Shown here one piece after another: positions 32,486-39,772 of a stretch of 64,000 nt of DNA (the stretch's first letter is position 1; each line of letters starts with the position of its first letter). The position numbers and the translations under genes are program-made. This stretch comes from Archangium lansingense. Lineage in GTDB: Bacteria; Myxococcota; Myxococcia; Myxococcales; Myxococcaceae. The stretch covers positions 10,338,501 through 10,402,500 of the forward strand of contig NZ_JAPNKA010000001.1 of NCBI RefSeq assembly GCF_026626635.1. The letters run 5' to 3'. The notes beneath the pieces were generated by a model. It did no database searches. It was given only the letters and a program-made list of their open reading frames with translations, and was not told the DNA's origin.

Positions 32486-32877
32486 GGAGACAGCCTCACG
32501 ATTGGAACCGGCTGGTGGAGCTCCACGACAAGCTCCAGCGAGGCGAGCCCGTCACCTTCGACTCCGATGAGGTGCGTACCCTCGTACGCCGGGTCGCCCT
32601 GGACGTGGCCATCCGCACAGAGGTCTCGGAGCAGGAACTGCGCGATCCCACCCGTGCAGCCAGCCTCGTCCGGGAGATTCGCCAGAGAATCCGCGAAGGC
32701 TCAAGGCGGCTGGGCAGTGCGCTCCTGGAAGTCTATCGCCTCCAGGAGTCAGGAGATCTGAAAGGAGCCCGGAAGGTGCTCGAGGACCTGCTCGCGGTGG
32801 AAGTGGTGCCGCTCTACCGGCACACCGCCCAGAGCGAGTTGGATGACCTTCTGGCCTACACCGCGGACAACGGATAG
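32482..32877 (+). CDS. DUSAM-domain protein (DUF2379/TIGR02267)
   Basis: A 131-residue helical protein of the DUSAM family, restricted to myxobacteria: D-W-x-R-L-x-x-L, G-E-P-V-x-F, E-V-R-T-L-V-R-R-V-A-L-D-V-A-I, then R-E-I-R-Q-R-I-R-E-G-S-R-R-L-G-x-A-L and G-D-L-K-G-A-R-K-V-L-E-D-L-L-A-V-E-V-V-P-L-Y-R. Function unknown. The GTG at 32482 overlaps the PilZ stop as GTGA, implying translational coupling and a shared role. Its 3' end overlaps the convergent acyl-CoA dehydrogenase gene by 22 bases. Confidence 0.85.
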   Translation: MRRQPHDWNRLVELHDKLQRGEPVTFDSDEVRTLVRRVALDVAIRTEVSEQELRDPTRAASLVREIRQRIREGSRRLGSALLEVYRLQESGDLKGARKVLEDLLAVEVVPLYRHTAQSELDDLLAYTADNG

Positions 32878-34658
32878 CCGGTGGCCTTCTCCACGGCCTG
32901 GAGAATCGTCTCGCGCAGCTCCACCGGATCGTACGGCGTGAAGAGCTCCAGCCGCGCCACCTTGGAGAGGTGCTCCTTGAGTGTGTCGCCCTTCACGGTG
33001 GCGCACAGCGCGCGCCGAGCCCGGTCGTAGGAGCGGGCATTGGCCTCAGTGGCGTACTGCCGCGTCATCGCCACCCGCGCCGCATCGAGCTTCCCGTCCG
33101 CCGCCTGGCGCGTGCGCGTCACCATCGAGTCCATCGCGTACGCGTCCATCACGATGTCCGCCACCGTGGCCAGCACCTCCTGGCGCTGCTCTATCTCCGC
33201 GCCGAACGTCTCCGCCGCCACCTTCAGCGTGTAGATGGCCAGACGCTTCAGGTTCTCCGCCGCCTGCTCCTCCGCGGCCAGCTCGTCTTCCACCCGCGCC
33301 TTCGGCAACCGCCCCGCCGACAGGTCCTCGTCCACCGCCTGCGCGACCTCGAAGAGCGGCAGCGTGCCCTTCATCGTGCGCTTGAGCAGCATCCCCGCGA
33401 TGAGCATCCGGTTGATCTCATTGGTGCCCTCGAAGATGCGGTTGATGCGCGCGTCGCGGTAGGAGCGCTCTACCGGGTACTCCTCGATGTAGCCCGCACC
33501 ACCGTGGATCTGCACCGCGTCGTCCACCAGGTACCCGAGCGCCTCCGAGCCGTACACCTTCATGATGGAGGACTCGATGGCGTACTCCTCGATGGCGGCG
33601 ATGAGGCGCGCCTCGTAGTCCGCAGCCGTCTTGTCCGCCCCTGCCAGCGCCGTGTCCACCAGGCCCGACGTGCGGTACGTCATGCTCTCCACCGCGTGGA
33701 CGAGCGTGGTCATGCGCGCCAGCTTCTCGCGGATGAGCGGGAAGCTCGCGATGGACGTCTGGAACTGCTTGCGCTCCTGCGCGAAGAGCAGCGCGTTGCG
33801 AAGCTGTAGCTTCATGCCACCGAGCACGCCTGCCCCCAGCTTGAGCCGGCCGTAGTTGAGGATGTTGAAGGCAATCTTGTGCCCCTTGCCCACCTCGCCG
33901 AGCAGGTTCTCGCGGGGGATGCGCGCGTCCTCGAAATAGAGAGGACACGTGGAGGAGCCACGGATACCCATCTTGTGCTCCTCGGGCCCCACGGTGAAGC
34001 CGGGCGTACCGCGATCCACGATGAAGCCGGTGAACTTGTCGCCGTCCACCTTGGCGAACACCACGAACACGTCCGCGAAGGCCGCGTTGGTGATGTAGAG
34101 CTTCGAGCCGTTGAGGAGCCACTCCTTGCCGTCCGGGGACAGCACGGCCTTCGTCTTGGCCCCGAGCGCGTCCGAGCCACTCCCCTGCTCGGTGAGGGCA
34201 TACGCCGCCACGAGCTCACCGGTGGCCAGCTTCGGCAGGTACTTCTGCTTCTGGGCGTCGTTGCCGAACCAGACGATGGGTAGCGTGCCAATGCCCGTGT
34301 GCGCGCCAAAGGACACGGACCAGGAGCCCTGCATGCTCATGGCCTCGGCGATGAGCAGCGAGGTGGTCTTGTCCAGGCCCAGGCCCCCGTACGCCTCGGG
34401 GATGTCGATCATCAGCAGGCCGAGCTCTCCAGCGCGGCGCAGCAGGTCGCGCAGCAGCGCGTTGTCCTTGGCCTCGATCTTCTCCGCCTGCGGGAGGACC
34501 TGCTCGGTGGAGAACTGGAGCGCCGTCTTCAGGTAGAGGCGCTGCTCTTCGGTGAACAGCTCGGGAGTGTTGATACGCGCCGAGCCCACGTCATTGAACA
34601 GGAAGGCACCACCCACGGGGACCGCGCCGGAACGGTTCTGCTCGAGCACTGCTGCCAT
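32856..34658 (-). CDS. Acyl-CoA dehydrogenase, long-chain (VLCAD/ACAD9-like)
   Basis: FAD enzyme of 600 residues for the first step of fatty-acid beta-oxidation. N-terminal helical domain, ..EAYGGLGLDKTTS.., beta domain with ..AYALTEQGSGSDALGAKTKA.., C-terminal helical domain with ..QIHGGAGYIEEYPVERSYRDARINRIFEGTNEINR.., where the Glu of FEGTNE is the catalytic base. An extra ~170-residue C-terminal region, as in VLCAD and ACAD9, explains the length. GAGGAGG site before the ATG at 34658. No partner oxidation gene lies beside it. Confidence 0.93.
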   Translation of the reverse strand: MAAVLEQNRSGAVPVGGAFLFNDVGSARINTPELFTEEQRLYLKTALQFSTEQVLPQAEKIEAKDNALLRDLLRRAGELGLLMIDIPEAYGGLGLDKTTSLLIAEAMSMQGSWSVSFGAHTGIGTLPIVWFGNDAQKQKYLPKLATGELVAAYALTEQGSGSDALGAKTKAVLSPDGKEWLLNGSKLYITNAAFADVFVVFAKVDGDKFTGFIVDRGTPGFTVGPEEHKMGIRGSSTCPLYFEDARIPRENLLGEVGKGHKIAFNILNYGRLKLGAGVLGGMKLQLRNALLFAQERKQFQTSIASFPLIREKLARMTTLVHAVESMTYRTSGLVDTALAGADKTAADYEARLIAAIEEYAIESSIMKVYGSEALGYLVDDAVQIHGGAGYIEEYPVERSYRDARINRIFEGTNEINRMLIAGMLLKRTMKGTLPLFEVAQAVDEDLSAGRLPKARVEDELAAEEQAAENLKRLAIYTLKVAAETFGAEIEQRQEVLATVADIVMDAYAMDSMVTRTRQAADGKLDAARVAMTRQYATEANARSYDRARRALCATVKGDTLKEHLSKVARLELFTPYDPVELRETILQAVEKATGYPLSAV

Positions 34659-34803
34659 TCGGAAACCTCCTCGAGTGCGCCTCCTTGCTCGGGAGGCAGT
34701 TGTGCTACCGCGTCGGGCAAGATATGGCGCGGTGCATCAGGGCGGTAGTAGCGACAGGCCCGCCCCTTCTCAACCGAGTTGGACTCGCGGAGGAAGTGAC
34801 GCC

Positions 34804-35148
34804 ATGAAGCTGCGCTGGAATGTGCTGGGAGTGGTGCTGCTGGGACTGGGGCTGGTGGGTTGTGGCGCAACAGTGGGCGATGCCTGCACCACGGATGCTG
34901 ACTGTGGCGACAAGGGCTTGTGCATCAACAACCAGGAGTACACGCCGGGAGGCTACTGCTCGCAGTCTTGTGTGCCCGGCAAGGACGAGACCTGCCCCAC
35001 GGGCAGCAGCTGTGTGAGCCAGGGCTACGCCGGGGACGTGTCTGCCTGCTTCCTCAAGTGCAGCTCGAACGACGACTGCCGCACTGGCTACCGGTGCTCG
35101 GGGGGGTTCAAGGGCAACCCCAACTCCGTCTGCGTTGCCACGAACTGA
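34804..35148 (+). CDS. Small Cys-rich lipoprotein
   Basis: A 114-residue lipoprotein: hydrophobic VVLLGLGLVGC with lipobox V-G-C. The mature part has eleven cysteines in patterns such as C-x5-D-C-x5-L-C and C-x7-C, likely all disulphide-bonded, resembling the short Cys-rich lipoproteins common in myxobacteria. GGAGGAAG before the ATG. A related architecture is found at 49416-49730. Confidence 0.75.
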   Translation: MKLRWNVLGVVLLGLGLVGCGATVGDACTTDADCGDKGLCINNQEYTPGGYCSQSCVPGKDETCPTGSSCVSQGYAGDVSACFLKCSSNDDCRTGYRCSGGFKGNPNSVCVATN

Positions 35149-35200
35149 GCCTCATCGAGGAAGTGCAACTCCCCATCACCATCGATTAGCCGCCCGGGCC

Positions 35201-36022
35201 CTACTGTCCCGCTGGAGCGCCGGCCACAGTGGGAGCCCGGGGCGTCGGGTAGATGAAGCACAGCGTCTCGAAGAGGGGCTCGCCGGGAGCCACGTACACC
35301 CCGCTGAGCGCCCTCGCGGCCTGCGCCAGCTCCATGCCGAACGACGGCACGAGGCAGATGTCCTCGGAGGTGGTGAAGCGCCCCTTCAGCTTCCCCAGCC
35401 CTGTACGCAGCGTGGCGATGTCCTGCTTTCCGCCGCGCACGGGGACGGAGGGACCGTTGGTATCGGGACCCGGAAGCTTCCCCACGCTGGTGGTGAGCTC
35501 GAAGCCGTCCTGCCGCTGGATGATGCGCAGCTTGCCGGGGGCGACCTCGGCCAGCCAGGCCTGGAAGCCCTGCTCGTCCCGCAGCACCAGCCGATAGGCG
35601 ACCAGGGCGTCCGGGTGCAGCAGCCACACCTCGCGCGCGGACTCACGCAAGACGGCGAACAGCTCGGAGGTCTGAGCGAGGAACGTGTCCGCGTCGGGGA
35701 CGAGCAGCACTCCCTGCTCCTTCACACGCTCGCGCAGCCGGGCCTGGTCCTCGGGCCGGGAGGGCACGAATCGCTCCCCGCCGAGCCGCACGGCCTCTCC
35801 CGCCAGCTCCACCCGCAGGACCTTGTCGGGCACGGGCTCGCCGTATACCTCGGCCGGAGCCACTCGGAAGCGCGAGTCCCCCTCCGCCCCACCACTCCCC
35901 GCTTCCGCGACGAGCTCCGGAAGCGGCTGCGGCTTGAGCGACGAGAGCGGCTCGGCGGGCTTCTCCTCCTTACAGCCCGCCGCCAGCACCGCGGCCACCA
36001 TCAGCACGTGCTTCAAGCTCAT
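35201..36022 (-). CDS. Lipoprotein of unknown function
   Basis: A 273-residue lipoprotein (MSLKHVLMVAAVLAAGC; lipobox A-A-G-C). The mature chain has an acidic, Pro-rich linker followed by a mixed alpha/beta domain (..VLLVPDADTFLAQTSELFAVL.., ..FQAWLAEVAPGKLRIIQRQ..). No family recognised. Its start overlaps the stop of the App1-type phosphatase gene by 4 bases (ATGA), so the two form an operon and may act together at the envelope. Confidence 0.7.
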   Translation of the reverse strand: MSLKHVLMVAAVLAAGCKEEKPAEPLSSLKPQPLPELVAEAGSGGAEGDSRFRVAPAEVYGEPVPDKVLRVELAGEAVRLGGERFVPSRPEDQARLRERVKEQGVLLVPDADTFLAQTSELFAVLRESAREVWLLHPDALVAYRLVLRDEQGFQAWLAEVAPGKLRIIQRQDGFELTTSVGKLPGPDTNGPSVPVRGGKQDIATLRTGLGKLKGRFTTSEDICLVPSFGMELAQAARALSGVYVAPGEPLFETLCFIYPTPRAPTVAGAPAGQ

Positions 36023-37011
36023 GGCGTCCCCTGCTCCGTCCGCGGAGCCGCCTGGGGAAACGCGGCGGTGACGCACGCGCTCCGGGCGAGTCCCGCCTGC
36101 ACCGCATGCAGCGCGGCGGTGCTCGCATCCTTGAAGAGGACCATGTCACTGAAGCGGGTGGCGTTCGCGCTGTTCCCGGCATCGCGGATGTAGATGGCTC
36201 GCACGCGCCCGGGGAACTCCTCGCGAATCTGCGCGTAGACCTCCGGGTCCTTCTCGCCCGAGTCGCCTACGAGCACCACCTGCTGGGGGAAGCGCCGCAG
36301 CAAGTCGCGGATGAGGGGCTGCTTGTAGTCAGAGAGCGAGCCGGGCCCGAGGTCGCGCAGGAAGAGGCCAAAGCCCGTGGGGAACTGGTGGCGGGCGAGG
36401 AAGGCCCCCACCCGAGGCATGAACTGGACGGGCGAGCCGCTCACCAGCGCGAAGCCCGGCTCCGCCTTCGGGCTCGGGCCGAGGCATCCATAGAAGCCCG
36501 ACATGCCAGGGACGACCTTCTGGGTGTCCTCGTCGCGAAGCAGCGCGTTGGTGACCAGTTTGTCCGGCTGCGTCACCTCGGAGATGGCCAGGGTGTCGTC
36601 GAAGTCGGAGATGACGAGGAAGGGCGTCGAGTCCGCGAGGATCTCCACCTGGGCCATGGCCGTCGCGCCCTTCACGCTCGCCTGGGCGGAATGGCGGCCC
36701 AGGGGGAACGTGCGGCCCGTGGACGGCTGGAGGGTGACCTGGAAGTTGCCGTCATCCCCACTGGTGACGGTGGCCGAGACGCCCTGGAAGGAGACCTCCA
36801 CCTTCGCGCCCTTCCAGTTGCGGGCCGCCAGGCTGCGCAGGTTGCGCGTCAGGGCGGTGCTCCCGTGAGGGGTCTCGGCGAGGACCCGACCCTGGAGGGT
36901 GACAGCGCCGGGGCGGCCGAGCGCCGGGGAGAGCAGCACCGCCGGGTCCGCGAGCGCGGAAGCGGAGGCAAGGGCGAGGACGAGCGCGGCGAGGCGGGCG
37001 GAGACGTTCAC
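36019..37011 (-). CDS. App1-type phosphatidate phosphatase domain protein, exported
   Basis: A 330-residue protein with a signal peptide (VNVSARLAALVLALASASALA), a beta-sandwich region to about residue 135, and an App1/DUF2183 catalytic domain with the HAD-type motif I-S-D-F-D-D-T-L near residue 145, V-S-G-S-P near 205, R-F-P and V-L-V-G-D-S-G-E-K-D-P near 260. Yeast App1 is a Mg-dependent phosphatidate phosphatase; bacterial substrates are unknown. The start is the GTG at 37011, chosen to put the signal at the N-terminus; no strong ribosome site is seen. Confidence 0.82.
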   Translation of the reverse strand: MNVSARLAALVLALASASALADPAVLLSPALGRPGAVTLQGRVLAETPHGSTALTRNLRSLAARNWKGAKVEVSFQGVSATVTSGDDGNFQVTLQPSTGRTFPLGRHSAQASVKGATAMAQVEILADSTPFLVISDFDDTLAISEVTQPDKLVTNALLRDEDTQKVVPGMSGFYGCLGPSPKAEPGFALVSGSPVQFMPRVGAFLARHQFPTGFGLFLRDLGPGSLSDYKQPLIRDLLRRFPQQVVLVGDSGEKDPEVYAQIREEFPGRVRAIYIRDAGNSANATRFSDMVLFKDASTAALHAVQAGLARSACVTAAFPQAAPRTEQGTP

Positions 37012-37079
37012 CTGGAGGTCCCAAGGACAAGTGTTGAGCGGCGCATGATACCCGCGGCCACCGTGCTGGAGGGGTTGCG

Positions 37080-37109
37080 CCGCTACGAACCCGTTGCATC
37101 CTGTAGCGG
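37080..37109. repeat. Inverted repeat in the app1-like/carD divergent region
   Basis: CCGCTAC (37080-37086) and GTAGCGG (37103-37109) separated by 16 bases. There is no U-tract, so it is more likely a protein site or RNA hairpin than a terminator. The CTGTAGCG half resembles the repeat at 15146-15169. The remaining ~220 bases of this divergent region show no firm promoter. Confidence 0.3.
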
Positions 37110-37262
37110 AAAACCACCCTCCCCTCCCCACCAGCCCCGGGGCGCACGCCTGGCTGGCCGTCCGGAGCTCCAGGGACCTGACATCCGCTTCCCGTAAGTC
37201 GTGGCATCTGGTGAGGGTTGATGCTACGACCTCACACTGATCTCGCGTCTCACGAGGGGGAC

Positions 37263-38285
37263 ATGCCAGAAGGCTCCGCGTCACTCCAGCTCGCGGTTGG
37301 CGACCGGGTGGTCTACCCCAACCAGGGGGTCTGCCGCGTCTCGGCCATCGATGTGAAGGAGGTGGCGGGTCAAAAGCTCACCTTCGTCACCATGCACCGG
37401 GAAGAGGATGGGGCGAAGGTGATGGTGCCCCAGGCCAAGGTGATCTCCATCGGTGTCCGCAAGGTGGCGGGCCCCGAGGACGTCACGCAGGTCTTCGAGT
37501 TCCTGCGCTCCGACAGCGACAAGGCGGACCTGGACTGGAAGATGCGCGCCCGGACCAACCAGGACCGCATGGCCCAGGGTGGCCTCATCGGCCTGGCCGA
37601 GGTGGTCAAGGGCCTGCAGGTGCTCAGCGAGCTGCGCCCGCTGCCCACCAAGGAGCGTGAGCTGTACGACAACGCTCGCCACCTGCTGGTGTCCGAGATT
37701 TCCGCCGCGCTCAACACCACTGAATGCAACGCCGAGGACTCCATCGACCTCGTGCTCTTCCCGCCCGGCCGCGAGCGCCCCAAGCGCACCGCCGCCGAGT
37801 TCGCTCCCCGCGGCGAGGGCGACGAGGATCTCGGCCTGGACGCCGACCTGCTCGGGCTCGACAGCGAGCTGGACCTGCCTCCGGACGAGGAGGAGGCCCC
37901 CGCCGAGGAGGAGGAAGAGGCCTCCGAGGAAGAAGGCGAGGAGGAGGAGGAGGGCGAGGCCAAGCCCCGCAAGAAGGCCGCGGCCATCCCCGCCGAGGGA
38001 GGTGCCGAGGCGGCACCGAAGAAGCGTGGTCGTCCGCCCAAGCCCAAGCCCGAGGGTGCCGAAGCCGCCGCGCCGAAGAAGCGTGGCCGTCCGCCCAAGC
38101 CCAAGCCCGAGGGCGCCGAGGCTCCCGCGCCGAAGAAGCGCGGCCGCCCGCCCAAGCCCAAGCCCGAGGGCGCCGAGGCCGCCGCACCCAAGAAGCGCGG
38201 CCGCCCGCCCAAGGCGAAGCCTCCCGAGTCCGAGGAGGCCGACCAAGAAGCCGACCTCGATGACGACATCGAGGCCGATGAGTGA
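37263..38285 (+). CDS. carD: Global transcription regulator CarD
   Basis: A 340-residue protein with the two-part build unique to myxobacterial CarD. Residues 1-160 are a CarD_CdnL_TRCF domain (..LAVGDRVVYPNQGVCRVSAIDVKEV..) that binds the RNA polymerase beta subunit. An acidic region (~185-235) and a C-terminal HMGA-like segment with four AT-hooks K-K-R-G-R-P-P-K (~253-317) follow. In Myxococcus CarD works with CarG at ECF-sigma-dependent promoters in the carotenogenic light response and fruiting-body development. GAGGGGGAC precedes the ATG at 37263. carG follows after 25 bases. Confidence 0.97.
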   Translation: MPEGSASLQLAVGDRVVYPNQGVCRVSAIDVKEVAGQKLTFVTMHREEDGAKVMVPQAKVISIGVRKVAGPEDVTQVFEFLRSDSDKADLDWKMRARTNQDRMAQGGLIGLAEVVKGLQVLSELRPLPTKERELYDNARHLLVSEISAALNTTECNAEDSIDLVLFPPGRERPKRTAAEFAPRGEGDEDLGLDADLLGLDSELDLPPDEEEAPAEEEEEASEEEGEEEEEGEAKPRKKAAAIPAEGGAEAAPKKRGRPPKPKPEGAEAAAPKKRGRPPKPKPEGAEAPAPKKRGRPPKPKPEGAEAAAPKKRGRPPKAKPPESEEADQEADLDDDIEADE

Positions 38286-38310
38286 CACCCGTCTTCCGAG
38301 GTGACGCCCT

Positions 38311-38823
38311 GTGATTCGCGTCGTAACGCTGGACTCCTTCGACGAAAAGCAGATCGCGAAGCTCTGCCAGACGCTCTACACAGCGTTTGGCGTGGGCAGC
38401 GAGCACTCGGGTCAGAAGGAAGTGCCCGAGGGCATGTCCGAGCCGCTGGATGCCGAGAAGCTGCTCACGGAAATGAAGGGCATCCGGGCCTATGAGGACG
38501 ACAAGGTCCTCTTCATCACCTCGCGCAAGCTGAAGGAGCGCGAGCTGGCGGGCGGCAAGGGGCCCACCCCGGGTTTCGCCCAGTACAACAAGAGCCGGGC
38601 CATCATCAGCACCCACGGGTTCAAGGACCTGGAGGCGTCCTTCAAGCCGGTGGCCCGCAACGCGCTGCAGCAGATTGGCCACCTGTGGGGCCTGCACCAC
38701 TGCTTGGATCCGCGCTGCTCCATGTACCCGCCCTGGACGCCCTCGTTCTCCTCGGGCGAGCCCACCTTCTGCACCTTCTGCCGCGACAAGAGCGAGCAGA
38801 AGCTCCGCCTTGCGAAGTCCTAA
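38311..38823 (+). CDS. carG: CarG, zinc-associated partner of CarD
   Basis: A 170-residue protein related to archaemetzincin metalloproteases but without protease function. The zinc region reads Q120-Q-I-G-H124-L-W-G-L-H-H130-C131, C136-S-M, and C154-T-F-C157: where the proteases have H-E-x-x-H, the first His and catalytic Glu are both Gln, while the Met and four Cys are kept. Myxococcus CarG binds zinc, not DNA, and acts only in complex with CarD. GTG start with GAGGTGA upstream. The immediate carD neighbourhood confirms the identity. Confidence 0.95.
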   Translation: MIRVVTLDSFDEKQIAKLCQTLYTAFGVGSEHSGQKEVPEGMSEPLDAEKLLTEMKGIRAYEDDKVLFITSRKLKERELAGGKGPTPGFAQYNKSRAIISTHGFKDLEASFKPVARNALQQIGHLWGLHHCLDPRCSMYPPWTPSFSSGEPTFCTFCRDKSEQKLRLAKS

Positions 38824-39772
38824 GTCCCTCCTGCGCGCCCTTCCCCTGGTGGAGCTGGGGGGGTTGTTGCTCGTCGCGCTCGCCTGTCTCGTCTTCCAGC
38901 TCCGCCTGCCCAGCCGTTTGGCCTCCGAGGCGGACTACCGCACGGTGGCCGGCTGGCTCCAGGCCGAGGCCCGTCCCGGCGACGCGGTGCTCCTCTTCCC
39001 GTGGTGGAGCGAGAAGGCCCGGCTCTACCTACCGCCGGAGCTGCCGGTGTACGGCTACCTCGGCTCGGACAAGGACGACTTGAGCGCGCACCCTCGGGTG
39101 TGGGTGCTGGGCCAGCCGGAGCTGCCGCGCGCCGATGAAGCAGACTTCAGGGCGGCCTTCCTCCCCAAGCGCACCGCAGTGGGAGCCTCGCGCCGCGCGG
39201 GCAACCTGGAGCTGACGCTGTACGAGAACGGCCGCTACCGGCCCCGGCGCTTCGTGGCGTCGGAGGCGTACGCGAAGGCCCGCGTCTACCTGGAGTCACC
39301 GGACGGCACGAGGCGCGACTGCCCCTTCGACGGGAGCGTGCACCGCTGCCCCGGACCGCCGCACCTGTACGTGGCCCCCGAGTGGCATGAGATTCACCTC
39401 GAGCCGCGCCGCTGCCTGTGGATGCACGCACCGGGCGGGACGCAGCGGCTGGTGGCTGAGTTCGACGGAGTGCCCGCGGGCACGGAGCTTCGGCTCGAAG
39501 GCGGCATCATCTTCGAGTTCGCCTCGCACCACGAGCCGCGCCTGAGCACCACGTATTACGGCGTGGAGGACGCGGCCAGCCACGAGCCATTGCTGGAGAT
39601 CGCCCAGCCGCCGGGATTGGAGGGCGTGCAGAAGGCGTCGCGCGCGCTGCCGCAGGGCGAGCCCCGCACCGTGAAGGTGTGGGTGCGGGCGGAGAATCCG
39701 GAGAGGCGGCAGGTGTGCCTGGATGTCTTCGCGCTCGGAGACGGGGCGGTGGTTTCGAGGGAGGGCACATGA
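38810..39772 (+). CDS. Membrane-anchored protein, partner of the following glycosyltransferase
   Basis: About 320 residues: a short basic N-terminus, one hydrophobic segment (LVELGGLLLVALACLVFQL), then an extracytoplasmic region. The first part has ..DYRTVAGWLQAEARPGDAVLLFPWWSEKARLYLP.., as in extracytoplasmic segments of membrane glycosyltransferases; a beta-sandwich with one Cys pair follows. The start is unsure: a TTG at 38810 inside the end of carG gives a basic N-terminus; a GTG at 38849 has no ribosome site. It overlaps the next gene by 4 bases, so the pair likely forms one transport or glycosylation unit. Family not recognised. Confidence 0.6.
   Translation: MRSPKSLLRALPLVELGGLLLVALACLVFQLRLPSRLASEADYRTVAGWLQAEARPGDAVLLFPWWSEKARLYLPPELPVYGYLGSDKDDLSAHPRVWVLGQPELPRADEADFRAAFLPKRTAVGASRRAGNLELTLYENGRYRPRRFVASEAYAKARVYLESPDGTRRDCPFDGSVHRCPGPPHLYVAPEWHEIHLEPRRCLWMHAPGGTQRLVAEFDGVPAGTELRLEGGIIFEFASHHEPRLSTTYYGVEDAASHEPLLEIAQPPGLEGVQKASRALPQGEPRTVKVWVRAENPERRQVCLDVFALGDGAVVSREGT

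Noticed and set aside
37990..38230. Tandem 57-base repeats
   Set aside because: They encode the four AT-hooks of CarD and their linkers, a known feature of this protein, not a separate DNA element.
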